This document shows positions 52,977 to 62,423 of a stretch of 64,000 nucleotides of DNA, in pieces (positions within the stretch are counted from its first letter, which is position 1; every line of letters begins with the position of its first letter). The stretch is from Paramicrobacterium humi (GTDB lineage: Bacteria > Actinomycetota > Actinomycetes > Actinomycetales > Microbacteriaceae): positions 1 through 64,000 of the forward strand of contig NZ_FNRY01000002.1 in the NCBI RefSeq assembly GCF_900105715.1, read 5' to 3'. The notes under the pieces were generated by a model. It was not told where the DNA came from, searched no databases, and worked only from the letters and a program-made list of their open reading frames with translations. A program made the translations under genes and the position numbers.

Positions 52977-54254
52977 TCAGCCGAACAGGCCGGAGCCGAC
53001 GAACCCGCCCTCCGCGGCCCCCGGCGGCACGGCGAAGATCGCCGAGCTCACGTGCCGCACGTACTCGTTCATGAGATCGTTCGCCGCCAGGCGCCGCTGG
53101 ATGGGGATGAACTGGCGGCGCGGGTCGCGCTGATACGCCATGAAGAACAGTCCGGCGTTGAGCCGACCGAGCTCGTCGTTGCCCTCCACGTAGTTGTAGC
53201 CGCGGCGCAGGAGCATCGCCTTCTCGTTGACACTCGGGTGGGCGAGGTGCACGTGCGAGTGCGGGTCGATCGCGGGCGCGCCGTCGACGGTGCGGTCGAA
53301 GTCGGGCTCGGTGAATTCTGTGCCGCCGCTGAGCGGAGCGCCCTCGCCCTTCGTGCGGCCGATGATCCGCTGCTGCTCGCCGAGCGAGGCACGGTCCCAG
53401 GTCTCGATGATCATGCGGATCTTCCGCGTGACCAGGTATGAGCCTCCCGCCATCCACTCGGTTCCGTCGGCCGCGTCGGCCCAGACAGCCGTCTGGACGT
53501 CGTCGCCGTTCTCCGCCTTCACGTTGGCGGTGCCGTCTTTGAAGCCGAAGAGGTTCCGCGGCGTCTGCTGGCTGGTTGACGTGGACGAAGTGCGCCCGAA
53601 GCCGAGCTGCGACCAGCGCAGTGCGGCGCGACCGAACGCGATGCGCGAGAGGTTGCGGATGGCGTGCACCGCGACCTGCGGGTCGTCGGCGCACGCCTGG
53701 ATGCACACATCGCCGCCGGAGATGGCCGGGTCGAGTATGTCACCGGAGAAGTGCGGCAGGTCGACGAGCGCGGAAGGTCGACGGTCGGCGATGCCGAACC
53801 TGTCGGCGCCGTCGGCGTCGGTGAACAGGCTCGGGCCGAAGCCGATCGTGATGGTCAGGGCGGATGCCGGGAGGCCCAAGGCTTCGCCTGTGTCCTCGGG
53901 CGGCGCCTGCAGCGGGCCGCCCGTCGCGCCGTCCTGGCCGACGTCCTCTCCCGCGGTCATGCGCGCCGCGGCATCCGACCAGTCCGTGAGCAGCGAGATG
54001 AGGCCCGCGCGATCGCACGACGCGGCGATGTCGAACGCGGCGAAGTGCAGCCGGTCCTGGGCGGGAGTGACGATGCCGGACTGGTGTGCGCCGTAGAACG
54101 GGTAGCGCGCGTTCGCGTCAGTTGAGGCGAGCGTCGCACCTGCGGCGGCGCCGGCGGCTCCACCGACGGCGAGGCCGCCCGCGGCGAGGCCCGCGACACC
54201 GAACAGGCCGCGACGGCTGAGGCCTCTCCTCGAGTGTTCGTCGTTCTCTCGCAC
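52977..54254 (-). CDS. efeB: EfeB, dye-decolorising peroxidase / deferrochelatase of the iron uptake system
   Basis: 425 residues. A Tat signal SRRGLFGVAGLAAGGLAVGGAAG directs export of a folded, heme-bound protein. DyP-type motifs: LFGFKDGTANV (GxxDG), heme-side His region DPHSHVHLAHPSVN, and late YNYVEGNDELGRLNAGLFFMAYQRDPRRQFIPIQRRLA. It belongs to the EfeUOB ferrous iron system; some EfeB proteins release iron from heme. GTG 54254 follows CGGAG, 5 bases after the efeO stop. Same operon as efeU and efeO. Confidence 0.92.
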   Translation of the reverse strand: MRENDEHSRRGLSRRGLFGVAGLAAGGLAVGGAAGAAAGATLASTDANARYPFYGAHQSGIVTPAQDRLHFAAFDIAASCDRAGLISLLTDWSDAAARMTAGEDVGQDGATGGPLQAPPEDTGEALGLPASALTITIGFGPSLFTDADGADRFGIADRRPSALVDLPHFSGDILDPAISGGDVCIQACADDPQVAVHAIRNLSRIAFGRAALRWSQLGFGRTSSTSTSQQTPRNLFGFKDGTANVKAENGDDVQTAVWADAADGTEWMAGGSYLVTRKIRMIIETWDRASLGEQQRIIGRTKGEGAPLSGGTEFTEPDFDRTVDGAPAIDPHSHVHLAHPSVNEKAMLLRRGYNYVEGNDELGRLNAGLFFMAYQRDPRRQFIPIQRRLAANDLMNEYVRHVSSAIFAVPPGAAEGGFVGSGLFG

Positions 54255-54259
54255 CGCTG

Positions 54260-55429
54260 CTACTCCGAGATGCCGAGCACGGTGTGCGTCAGTTGCGAGA
54301 GCGGCTCCGAGAGGGCGTTTATCGCGTCGGAGAGCTCCTTCACGTTCGCCGTCGACAGTTCCGTGTAGGAGACGAAGCCGGCGTCGAGACTGCCGTACTG
54401 GCCGAGAAGCGCGTTGAGCGCGTCGAACCGAGCGTCGATGGTCGTCGCGAGGGCCTTGCCGTCCGCGCCCGTCGAGACGGCGAGGTCGCGCACGTTGGCG
54501 TAGGCGACGGAGGCGCCCTCGACGTTCGCCTGGAAGTCGGACAGGTCCGTATGGCTGAACTCGTCCTCCTCGCCCGTGATCTTCGTGGACGCGACCTCGT
54601 CGAGCAGGCCGATGGCGCCGTTGGAGATGTCGGCGATGCCGATGGTGAAGTCCTTCGCGTAGACCAGGTCGTAGAGCTTCTGCACGTTCTGCACGAGACC
54701 GTCCGCGAGCTCCGTGCGCTCGGCGGGAGTGCTCGGGGTGAAGCCCTCCGGCGCCCAGAGGTCCTTCTCGATGCGGTGGAAGCCCGTGAAGGGGATGCCG
54801 TCCTCGCTCGCCATCGGCTCGCGGAAGTCGATCTTCGGGTCGAGGTCCCCGAACGCCTCGGCGGTGGGCTCGATGCGCTCGTAGTGCACGCGTGCGGCGG
54901 CGTACAGCGAACGCGCCTTCGCGTCGTCGCCGGCGGCATACGCGTCGGTGAAGTCCTTCACGTCGCCGACGAGCTCGCCCACCTGGTCCTTGACGTACGA
55001 CACGTAGTTCGTGACGGCCGCGTCGATCTGCTCCTGGCGGCCGGCGTCGGTCTTCGCTGCCGTCCCCGTGACGGTGAACTTCGACGTGCCGACGCCTTCG
55101 CCCACCATGCCGAGCTTGCACTCGGTGTAGTACGTCCCGGGTTCGAGGTGCACGACGTAGTCGACCGTCTGCCCGGGTGTGATGTTCTCCTTCTCGCCGA
55201 CGATGCGCAGCATGTCCTCGGCGAGGATCTCGAACTCGTTGACGTCGGTTCCGCTGTTCGTCGCCGTGAACTTGATCGCGCCCGCCGTGGCGGTCGCCGC
55301 TGACACCTGGCACGAGTCGTCCGCGATGTCGACGGTGAGAGCGTCCCCCGCGACGTTGTTCGGCACGCAGCCGGCGAGAGCGAGCGCGGCGGCAACGGTC
55401 GCGGGGATGAGCAGGATCGTTCTTCTCAT
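54260..55429 (-). CDS. efeO: EfeO, periplasmic-type iron-binding lipoprotein of the efe system
   Basis: 389 residues. Lipobox LALAGC; then a cupredoxin-like N-terminal domain (SGTDVNEFEILAEDMLRIVGEKENI, TPGQTVDYVVHLEPGTYYTECK) and the M75 peptidase-like imelysin domain with HYERIEPTAEAFGDLDPKIDFRE and FTGFHRIEKDLW. It is expected to capture Fe2+ and pass it to EfeU. The ATG overlaps the efeU stop (ATGA). Confidence 0.93.
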   Translation of the reverse strand: MRRTILLIPATVAAALALAGCVPNNVAGDALTVDIADDSCQVSAATATAGAIKFTATNSGTDVNEFEILAEDMLRIVGEKENITPGQTVDYVVHLEPGTYYTECKLGMVGEGVGTSKFTVTGTAAKTDAGRQEQIDAAVTNYVSYVKDQVGELVGDVKDFTDAYAAGDDAKARSLYAAARVHYERIEPTAEAFGDLDPKIDFREPMASEDGIPFTGFHRIEKDLWAPEGFTPSTPAERTELADGLVQNVQKLYDLVYAKDFTIGIADISNGAIGLLDEVASTKITGEEDEFSHTDLSDFQANVEGASVAYANVRDLAVSTGADGKALATTIDARFDALNALLGQYGSLDAGFVSYTELSTANVKELSDAINALSEPLSQLTHTVLGISE

Positions 55430-56268
55430 GCAGTCTCTTTCACGAGGGCGGGGGAGGGCGCCGGACGCGGATGCCGCGTCGCGCGCACGTACAGCGGGAC
55501 GGTGACGGCGAGGTACGCGGCCCAGCCGGCGAGCTGGAGCCAGTTCGGGGTGGGCGTGAAGTTGACGGTCGCGCCGAGCACAGTGCCGTACCAGCTCGTC
55601 GGCGGGACGATGTGCGAGATGTCCCAGGCGATCGCGTGCTGGCCCGGAAGCAGCGCCGCCTCCTGCAGGTCGCCGATGCCGTAGAGGAGCACTCCCGCCG
55701 CGACGACCATGAGCGCGTAGCCCGTCCAGGTGAAGAACCGCGACAGGTTGATGCGCACGAGTCCGGCGTAGATGAGCACCTCGATGACGACGGCCGTCGC
55801 GAGGCCGAGCACGGCGCCGAGGAGCGCGGCGCTCCCGTCGTGGCCCGGGCCGACCGTCGCCCACACGAACAGGGCCGTCTCGAGGCCTTCCCGGCCGACG
55901 CTCAGCACCGCGAGCACGACGAGTCCCCAGCCGGCGCCCTCGAGCGCGCGGTCCACTCCCGAACGCAGGTTGCGGGAGAGGTCCTTGCCCGCCTTTCCCA
56001 TCCAGAAGATCATCCAGGTCACGAAGCCGACCGCGACGAGCGACAGGATGCCGCCGATGGCCTCTTGCGCCTGGAAGCTCAGCCCGTACGCGCCGAAGGT
56101 AAGCACCGCACCGGCCGCGAGGGCGATCGCGACGGAGAGGCCGACGCCGAGCCAGATGCGGGGGAGCAGGTCGCGCCGGCCCAGCTTGACGACGTAGGCG
56201 ATGATGATGCCGACGATGAGCGCCGCCTCGAGGCCCTCGCGCAGACCGATGAGGTAGTTAGCGAGCAC
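55426..56268 (-). CDS. efeU: EfeU, Fe2+ permease (FTR1 family)
   Basis: 280 residues, seven membrane helices. Two REGLE motifs that bind iron: LREGLEAAL near the N-terminus and GREGLETALF after helix 4. Membrane iron permease of the EfeUOB system; works best in acid and oxic conditions in other bacteria. GTG start at 56268. An IdeR/DtxR-like box lies 49 bases upstream, so iron should repress the operon efeU-efeO-efeB. Confidence 0.95.
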   Translation of the reverse strand: MLANYLIGLREGLEAALIVGIIIAYVVKLGRRDLLPRIWLGVGLSVAIALAAGAVLTFGAYGLSFQAQEAIGGILSLVAVGFVTWMIFWMGKAGKDLSRNLRSGVDRALEGAGWGLVVLAVLSVGREGLETALFVWATVGPGHDGSAALLGAVLGLATAVVIEVLIYAGLVRINLSRFFTWTGYALMVVAAGVLLYGIGDLQEAALLPGQHAIAWDISHIVPPTSWYGTVLGATVNFTPTPNWLQLAGWAAYLAVTVPLYVRATRHPRPAPSPALVKETA

Positions 56269-56316
56269 GAGATCTCCGGAAGCCGAGGGGGACGGGGCAG
56301 CCCCGGCAGCAAGTCG

Positions 56317-56335
56317 TTAGGTAAGGCTTCACTAA
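56317..56335. promoter_or_regulatory. IdeR/DtxR-like iron box upstream of efeU
   Basis: TTAGGTAAGGCTTCACTAA agrees with the TTAGGTTAGGCTAACCTAA consensus at 15 of 19 positions and sits just upstream of efeU on its promoter side. Confidence 0.7.
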
Positions 56336-56383
56336 GGGCGGGGCGATTTTGAGAGTAGACCATGCCTCGCTTCGTTGTCCAGC

Positions 56384-56389
56384 TAATAT
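56384..56389 (+). promoter_or_regulatory. -10 hexamer TAATAT of a leaderless promoter
   Basis: TAATAT, six bases, then GTG 56396. Confidence 0.6.
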
Positions 56390-56395
56390 CGCTCT

Positions 56396-56845
56396 GTGAC
56401 CTACCTGCCGCCCGAGTCGTACGATCCCGGGGTGACGCCCGCCCGAGAGCGCGCTCGGCCCGGAGCCGGCCAGCGCGTGGGCACCGCCGTTCTGACATTC
56501 GTGCTCGGCCTCGTCTACGGGACCGTCGGCACGGTCGCGCATCCGGCGAAGGTGACCCTGCTCGGCGTGCCGATCCCGTACGGACTCGTGCTCGCCCTGC
56601 TCGGCGTGCTCGCTCTGCTCCTCGGCCTGCGGCTGGTCCTCGCCGATCGGCTGCCCGTTCTCAGCGCCGCCGTCGGCCTCGTGGGAATTGTCGTGCTGTT
56701 CTCGTTCCGGAGCGTGGGCGGGTCCGTTCTGATCGCTCAGGGCATCGTCGGCATGGTGTGGCTGTTCGTCGTTCCGCTCGTCGCCGCGCTCGTGCTCGCC
56801 TGGCCGCGCATGCCGGTCATGGGTTCCCGCTCGCCCGCGGCGTAG
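56396..56845 (+). CDS. Small integral membrane protein
   Basis: 149 residues with about four hydrophobic segments (VGTAVLTFVLGLVYGTVGTVA, IPYGLVLALLGVLALLLGLRLVL, LPVLSAAVGLVGIVVLFSF, LIAQGIVGMVWLFVVPLVAALVLAW). Not recognised; similar small proteins lie next to fdxA in related genomes, though I cannot confirm that here. GTG start with TAATAT exactly six bases upstream. Confidence 0.65.
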   Translation: MTYLPPESYDPGVTPARERARPGAGQRVGTAVLTFVLGLVYGTVGTVAHPAKVTLLGVPIPYGLVLALLGVLALLLGLRLVLADRLPVLSAAVGLVGIVVLFSFRSVGGSVLIAQGIVGMVWLFVVPLVAALVLAWPRMPVMGSRSPAA

Positions 56846-56883
56846 ACTGGCAGTTCCCACCCGTCTGAAGGAGATGCTGCCCT

Positions 56884-57207
56884 GTGACTTACGTCATCGC
56901 CCTTCCCTGCGTCGATGTGAAGGATCGCGCCTGCGTCGACGAGTGCCCCGTCGACTGCATTTACGAGGGCGATCGCATGCTGTACATCCACCCGGATGAA
57001 TGCGTCGACTGCGGAGCGTGCGAACCGGTGTGCCCGGTCGAGGCGATCTACTACGAAGACGACCTCCCCGACGAGTGGGCCGACTACTACAAGGCGAACG
57101 TCGAGTTCTTCGACGAGATCGGGTCCCCGGGCGGTGCGGCGAAGGTCGGCGTCATCCACCACGACCACCCGATCGTGGCGGCGCTTCCGCCGCAGACGGC
57201 TCAGTAG
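56884..57207 (+). CDS. fdxA: Seven-iron ferredoxin FdxA
   Basis: 107 residues. Two iron-sulfur cluster motifs, [13 protein letters not shown] and [21 protein letters not shown], plus an early Cys in [11 protein letters not shown], give one 3Fe-4S and one 4Fe-4S cluster. Cytosolic electron carrier. GTG 56884 is preceded by AAGGAG. Ends 1 base before dapC starts, so they are coupled. Confidence 0.93.
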   Translation: MTYVIALPCVDVKDRACVDECPVDCIYEGDRMLYIHPDECVDCGACEPVCPVEAIYYEDDLPDEWADYYKANVEFFDEIGSPGGAAKVGVIHHDHPIVAALPPQTAQ

Positions 57208-57208
57208 C

Positions 57209-58342
57209 GTGCCGCGGCTCGACCTGCCCGAGTACCCCTGGGACACGATGGTCCCGTACCGGGAGCGCGCAGCGCGGCACCCCGGCGGCGTCGTCGACCT
57301 GTCGATCGGCTCGCCCGTCGATCCGACGCCGGAACTCGTGCGCGAGGCGCTCGCCAAGGCAACGGACGCGCACGCGTATCCGGCGACGATCGGCACGCCG
57401 GAGCTGCGGGGAGCGATCGTCGCGTGGTTCGCGCGGCGCCGCGGCGTCCCGGGACTCGAGGAGAGGAACGTGCTGCCGACGATCGGCTCGAAGGAGCTCG
57501 TCGCGCTTCTGCCGTTCCTGCTCGGACTCGGCGCGGGCGACGTCGTCGTCCACCCGCGCGCCGCCTACCCGAGCTACGCGATCGGCGCGGCCATGTGCGG
57601 TGCCGAGGCGTTCGCCTCGGACGACCCGGCGCAGTGGCCCGAGGCGACGAAGCTCGTGTGGCTCAACTCCCCTGGAAACCCGGACGGCCGCGTTCTCGAC
57701 GTCGATCAGCTGCGTGCGGCCGTCGCCCGCGCGCGTGAGCTCGGGGCGGTCATCGTCAACGACGAGTGCTACGCCGAGCTCGGCTGGAGCGGGCCGTGGG
57801 CCGACGAGGCCGTCCCGTGCATCCTCGACCCGCGCGTGATCGGCGACGACCGCCGCAACGTTCTCGCGAGCTACTCGCTCAGCAAGCAGTCGAACATGGC
57901 CGGCTACCGTGCCGCGTTCGTCGCGGGCTGCGGCGCGCTCATCGCCCAGCTCACGAACGTGCGTAAGCACGCGGGGCTCATGCTGCCGGCGCCGCTTCAG
58001 CACGCCATGGCGGTCGCGCTCGGCGACGACACGCACGTGGCGGCGCAGAAGCAGCGCTACCGCGAGCGTCGCGAGCAGCTCGTCCCCGCCGTCGAGGCGG
58101 CCGGATTCCGCATCGACGACAGCGAGGCGGGGCTCTACCTGTGGATCACGGAGGGCGTGGACGCGTGGGAGACGATCGGGCGGCTCGCGGATCTCGGCAT
58201 CGTCGCGGGACCCGGGCACTTCTACGGCGATTTCTTCCCGACCCATGTGCGGCTCTCGCTCACGGCGAGCGACGAGCGCATCGCCGAGGCGGCGCGGCGG
58301 CTCGCGGCATCCGCTGTGCCCGATCTCCAAAGCCAGACGTGA
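57209..58342 (+). CDS. dapC: Succinyldiaminopimelate aminotransferase
   Basis: 377-residue PLP class I/II aminotransferase of the succinylase branch of lysine/diaminopimelate synthesis. Motifs: LSIGSPVDPTPELVREAL, LPTIGSKELVALLPFLLGLG, WLNSPGNPDGRV, VNDECYAELGW, the PLP Lys in SYSLSKQSNMAGYRAAFV and an Arg in FPTHVRLSLTASDE. GTG 57209 is the first usable start after fdxA. dapD and dapE, which act before and after it, are in this window at 62.4 and 63.5 kb. Confidence 0.9.
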   Translation: MPRLDLPEYPWDTMVPYRERAARHPGGVVDLSIGSPVDPTPELVREALAKATDAHAYPATIGTPELRGAIVAWFARRRGVPGLEERNVLPTIGSKELVALLPFLLGLGAGDVVVHPRAAYPSYAIGAAMCGAEAFASDDPAQWPEATKLVWLNSPGNPDGRVLDVDQLRAAVARARELGAVIVNDECYAELGWSGPWADEAVPCILDPRVIGDDRRNVLASYSLSKQSNMAGYRAAFVAGCGALIAQLTNVRKHAGLMLPAPLQHAMAVALGDDTHVAAQKQRYRERREQLVPAVEAAGFRIDDSEAGLYLWITEGVDAWETIGRLADLGIVAGPGHFYGDFFPTHVRLSLTASDERIAEAARRLAASAVPDLQSQT

Positions 58343-58466
58343 ACCATTGTCGGTTGTGACAGGAGCCGTTCGACCCGATTAGGCTGTATATGGGCAACGC
58401 AGTCCGCGACGCGTCGGATGCTGGGCCGTTCACAAAACACGTGACGAACAATCAAGAGGAGGCGCC

Positions 58467-59774
58467 GTGGGCGACGTCGGACAGCAGACGGGTGACGAGG
58501 CACACAAGGCGACGCTAACGTTCCCGGGAGGAACGGCCGAGTTCCCGATCCTCGCCTCGACGAGCGGAGCCTCGAGCTTCGACATCTCGACGCTCACGAA
58601 GCAGACGGGTCACACGACCCTTGACTACGGCTTCGTCAACACCGCTTCCACGAAGTCGCGCATCACCTACATCGACGGCGACCAGGGCATTCTGCGCTAC
58701 CGCGGCTACCCGATCGAGCAGCTCGCCGCGAACTCCACCTACCTCGAGGTCGCGTGGCTCCTCATCCACGGCGAGCTGCCGACGGCGGACGAGCTCGCCG
58801 AGTTCGACGAGCGCGTGCGCCGCCACACGCTGCTGCACGAAGACCTCAAGCACTTCTTCTCCGCCCTGCCGCACACCGCGCACCCCATGTCGGTGCTCTC
58901 GAGTGCGCTGTCGGCGCTCTCGACCTACTACGAGAACGGGCAGGACCCGAAGGACCCGGAGCAGGTCGAGATGACGACGATCCGGCTGCTCGCGAAGCTT
59001 CCCGTCATCGCGGCGTACGCGCACAAGAAGTCGCAGGGGCAGGCGTTCCTGTACCCCGACAACTCGCTGAGCTTCGTCGACAACTTCCTCCGCCTCAACT
59101 TCGGCAACCTCGCCGAGCAGTACGAGGTCAACCCGGTTCTCTCGCAGGCCCTCGAGCGCCTGCTCATCCTGCACGAGGACCACGAGCAGAACGCGTCGAC
59201 CTCGACCGTTCGGCTCGTCGGATCGACGGGAGCGAACCTCTACGCGTCGATCTCGGCGGGCATCAACGCCCTCTCGGGCCCCCTGCACGGCGGCGCCAAC
59301 GAGGCCGTGCTCGAGATGCTCGGTCGCATCCAGGAGTCGGGTGAGGGCGTCGCGCGTTTCGTCGAGCGGGTGAAGAACAAGGAAGACGGCGTGAAGCTCA
59401 TGGGCTTCGGGCACCGCGTCTACAAGAACTACGACCCGCGCGCGAAGATCGTGAAGGAGTCGGCGACCGCCGTGCTCGACTCGCTCGGCATTGAGGACCC
59501 GCTTCTCGACCTCGCGCAGGAGCTCGAGCAGATCGCGCTCGAGGACGACTACTTCAAGGAACGTCGGCTGTATCCGAACGTCGACTTCTACACGGGCGTC
59601 ATCTACAAGGCCATGGGCTTCCCGACGCGCATGTTCACGGTGCTGTTCGCGATCGGTCGCCTGCCGGGCTGGATCGCGCACTGGCGTGAGATGAACCAGG
59701 ACCCGCAGACGAAGATCGGTCGCCCGCACCAGCTGTACATCGGCGAGGGTGAGCGGGAGTTCCCGCAGCGCTGA
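58467..59774 (+). CDS. gltA: Citrate synthase
   Basis: 435 residues, type II citrate synthase. It condenses oxaloacetate and acetyl-CoA. Motifs: TYIDGDQGILRYRGYPIEQLA, LNFGNLAEQYEVNP, a catalytic His in LSGPLHGGANEAVLEML, and the oxaloacetate-binding GFGHRVYKNYDPRAKI with catalytic Asp in YPNVDFYTGVIY. GTG 58467 is preceded by AGAGGAGG. Followed by a perfect bidirectional hairpin. Confidence 0.95.
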   Translation: MGDVGQQTGDEAHKATLTFPGGTAEFPILASTSGASSFDISTLTKQTGHTTLDYGFVNTASTKSRITYIDGDQGILRYRGYPIEQLAANSTYLEVAWLLIHGELPTADELAEFDERVRRHTLLHEDLKHFFSALPHTAHPMSVLSSALSALSTYYENGQDPKDPEQVEMTTIRLLAKLPVIAAYAHKKSQGQAFLYPDNSLSFVDNFLRLNFGNLAEQYEVNPVLSQALERLLILHEDHEQNASTSTVRLVGSTGANLYASISAGINALSGPLHGGANEAVLEMLGRIQESGEGVARFVERVKNKEDGVKLMGFGHRVYKNYDPRAKIVKESATAVLDSLGIEDPLLDLAQELEQIALEDDYFKERRLYPNVDFYTGVIYKAMGFPTRMFTVLFAIGRLPGWIAHWREMNQDPQTKIGRPHQLYIGEGEREFPQR

Positions 59775-59783
59775 GACCCGTCG

Positions 59784-59827
59784 CACGCGAAAGGTGCCGC
59801 CCGGTCACGGGCGGCACCTTTCGCGTG
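59784..59827. terminator. Bidirectional terminator hairpin between gltA and the acylase gene
   Basis: Perfect 20-bp arms (59784-59803 and 59808-59827) beginning CACGCGAAAGGTGCC around a GTCA loop. They lie between convergent stops, with AAA/TTT inside the stem, so it can end transcripts from both sides. Confidence 0.85.
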
Positions 59828-59837
59828 TGCGGGGCGG

Positions 59838-62390
59838 TCAGCGGCGCGGGCTGAGCTCGAGCGTGTGCGTCGCGGCATCCGTCACGGCCTTCGACGTGAA
59901 CGCCCACGGCAGCGTCTTGTGCTCGGCCCAGAGCGGCGCCTGATCGACGTAGTTCGGGTGGTACGCGTGCCCTGACGCGCCCGTGAGGTTGATCCACGTG
60001 GAAGCGTCGAAGTCTGACAGGTCGATGACCTGACGCATCGAGGGCACCCAGTTGACCTCGTAGCCCTGTGACGCGTCCCACCCGGTCGCGTCGACGACGC
60101 TCGAGCCGCCTGCCAGCTCGTACGGCCCGCGGTTGAACAGCGACTCGATGAGGCCGATCCCGGACTCACCGAAGCTCGCGTTGCGGATCGTGAGGGTGTG
60201 CAGCGAACCCCACGTCCAGGTCGACGTGTCGCTTCCCATGCGCTCGACGGCGTCGTCCCACGCGGTGTCCATGGCGCGGATGAGCGCCTGGTCGCGCGTG
60301 GTCACGTCTTTCCCCTCGCCCCACCAGTCGGAGTTCTGGTGTGGCAGCAGCGAGGCGACGATCTGGAACCAGCGCGCGCTGCCCGCCGGCGGAGACGACG
60401 CGGGCAGCTTGGGGGCGAACACCTGCTCGAGCAGGTTCTTCCAGACCATGTTGAAGTAGGCGGATGCCGCGCTGTCGGCGTCGTCGGAGAAATCCCAGTT
60501 CTTCAGCAGGTTTCGCCCCGTGATGGCGTTGCCGTTCGGCTCGACGACGAGCAGGTACGGCACAAGCTTCTCGGCGATCGCATTGTGGTTGTCGGCCTGG
60601 ACCTCCGACATGTCGTTCGCGGTTATCGCGTGGCCGGAGTCGATGAGGTCCGTCAGGAGCGTCGTGATGCGCTCGGCGCGGTAGCCCGCGTCCCAGTCGC
60701 GCGTGATGAGGTGCGGGTAGTCCGGGCCGACGGCCGCGTTGTTCGCCGTGACGATGTAGCCGGCGGGCGGATTGAAGGTGTGCGGCAGCTGCTCGAACGC
60801 GATGAACCCCGACCAGCCGTTCTCGCTCGTCCAGCCGGGCTTCGGCACGGTGCCGTCGCCCGTCTTGCGGATCGGAACCTGCCCGGGGGCCTGGTAGCCG
60901 ATGTTGCCCTCGGTATCGGCGTAGAGCAGGTTCTGGCTCGGCACGTCGAAGAGCGTCGCGGCGTCGCGGAACGAGTCCCAGTCGGTCGCGGCGTTCATCG
61001 CGAACACGGCGCGCGCGGTGTTGCCGGGGGTGAGCGCCGTCCACTGCAGCGAGAGGCCGTAGCTCTGCCCGTCGCCGAGGTCCTCGGCCTTGCCCGCGGT
61101 CTTCGTGATCGTCTGGAACGCGCTCGTCAGGTCGCTCACGAGCGGACCCCGCTCGGTGGCGCGGATCGTGAGCTTCACGTCGTCGCCGCCCGCCACGCGG
61201 ATGGTCTCGGTGCGCGTGGAAAGCGGATGCTGCTCGCCGTCGAGCTCGTAGCTGTCGCTCGTGTCGCTGACCTTCTCGATGAACAGGTCGGCGACGTCGG
61301 GGCCGAGGTTCGTGAAGCCCCACGCGATGTCGTCGTTGTGTCCGATGACGACGCCCGGCAGCCCCGAGAAGGTGAAGCCGGCGACGTCGAACGGGCAGGC
61401 CTTTCCGACGGTCTCGCAGTGCAGTCCCATCTGGTACCAGACCGACGGCATCACGGGGCCGAGGTGCGGGTCGTTGGCGAGAAGCGGCTTCCCGGTCGCG
61501 GTGTGCTCGCCCGACACGACCCACGAGTTCGAGCCGATGTCGCTTCCCGCGTCGCCGAGCAGGCTCGGCACCCCGTCAAGCAGTGACTTGAGCGCCTCGA
61601 GCTGCCCGGTCACCTCGCCGACGGCTGCGTCGGGCGCAGCGGTCGTGCGCGTCGCGGCATCCGTCATCGACTGCACGCTCGGCGCCGTGACGATCGTCGG
61701 ATTCTCGTCGTAGGGGTAGGCGGGGTAGAGCTGCGCGACCTGGGAACTCGTGAGTTTCGTCGACAGCAGCGCCCGGTCGATCTCCTGCTCGAGATTCGAG
61801 CGCAGGTCCCAGGCCATGGCCTTGAGCCAGGCGACGCTGTCGGCGGGCGTCCACTTCTCGGGGGAGTAGCCGGAGTTCTGCAGACCGAGCACCGCGTACT
61901 CGAGCGACAGGTCGGCGCCGGAGCGGGAGCCGAGGTAGGCGTTCACGCCGTCGGCGTACGCCTTGTAGTAGCCGAGCGACGTGTCGTCGAGAGCGGCGAC
62001 TTCCTTCTCGGCGACGTCGCGCCAGCCGAGCGTGCGGATGAACGAGTCGGTGCCCACCTGGCTCTCGCCGAACAGCTCCGCGAGCCGCCCCGACGTGACG
62101 TGGCGGCGGAAGTCCATCTCCCAGAACCGATCCTGCGCCTGCACGAAGCCCTGCGCCATGAACAGGTCGTGCGCCGTCTTCGCCGTGATCTGCGGGATGC
62201 CGTTCTCGTCGCGCTGCACCGTGACGGGCTGCTCGAGACCCGGCAGGTCCATCTCGCCGTCGGTGGTGGGGAACGAGCGCTGCACCGTCCACAGCGCGAA
62301 TCCCGCGGCGACGAGAGCGAGGATCACGACGGCGACGAGCAGCCACAGGAAGAACGCCGCGATCGGGTGTCGGCGCAGGGAATGAGCCAC
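59838..62390 (-). CDS. Penicillin acylase-family Ntn hydrolase
   Basis: 850 residues. N-terminal membrane anchor (AAFFLWLLVAVVILALVAAGFALWTVQ), alpha-chain region (QRDENGIPQITAKTAHDLFMAQGFVQAQDRFWEMD), a linker, and then the self-processing site, with the nucleophile Ser in DIGSNSWVVSGEHTATGKPLLANDPHLG. Later motifs: GLPGVVIGHNDDIAWGFTNLGPDVADLF and LFADTEGNIGY-like LLYADTEGNIGYQAPG. It should be exported, cleaved in two chains and hydrolyse amide bonds, e.g. of acyl-homoserine lactones or beta-lactams; the substrate is unknown. GTG 62390 has AAGGAG upstream. Confidence 0.9.
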   Translation of the reverse strand: MAHSLRRHPIAAFFLWLLVAVVILALVAAGFALWTVQRSFPTTDGEMDLPGLEQPVTVQRDENGIPQITAKTAHDLFMAQGFVQAQDRFWEMDFRRHVTSGRLAELFGESQVGTDSFIRTLGWRDVAEKEVAALDDTSLGYYKAYADGVNAYLGSRSGADLSLEYAVLGLQNSGYSPEKWTPADSVAWLKAMAWDLRSNLEQEIDRALLSTKLTSSQVAQLYPAYPYDENPTIVTAPSVQSMTDAATRTTAAPDAAVGEVTGQLEALKSLLDGVPSLLGDAGSDIGSNSWVVSGEHTATGKPLLANDPHLGPVMPSVWYQMGLHCETVGKACPFDVAGFTFSGLPGVVIGHNDDIAWGFTNLGPDVADLFIEKVSDTSDSYELDGEQHPLSTRTETIRVAGGDDVKLTIRATERGPLVSDLTSAFQTITKTAGKAEDLGDGQSYGLSLQWTALTPGNTARAVFAMNAATDWDSFRDAATLFDVPSQNLLYADTEGNIGYQAPGQVPIRKTGDGTVPKPGWTSENGWSGFIAFEQLPHTFNPPAGYIVTANNAAVGPDYPHLITRDWDAGYRAERITTLLTDLIDSGHAITANDMSEVQADNHNAIAEKLVPYLLVVEPNGNAITGRNLLKNWDFSDDADSAASAYFNMVWKNLLEQVFAPKLPASSPPAGSARWFQIVASLLPHQNSDWWGEGKDVTTRDQALIRAMDTAWDDAVERMGSDTSTWTWGSLHTLTIRNASFGESGIGLIESLFNRGPYELAGGSSVVDATGWDASQGYEVNWVPSMRQVIDLSDFDASTWINLTGASGHAYHPNYVDQAPLWAEHKTLPWAFTSKAVTDAATHTLELSPRR

Positions 62391-62423
62391 AGTGCTCCTT
62401 CGGAAGCGGCCCCGTGCGGGGAA

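Noticed and set aside
59784-59827. The 20-bp perfect inverted repeat as a mobile-element end or small RNA
   Set aside because: It lies between two convergent stops, has a 4-base loop and no partner copy in the window; a terminator explains it.
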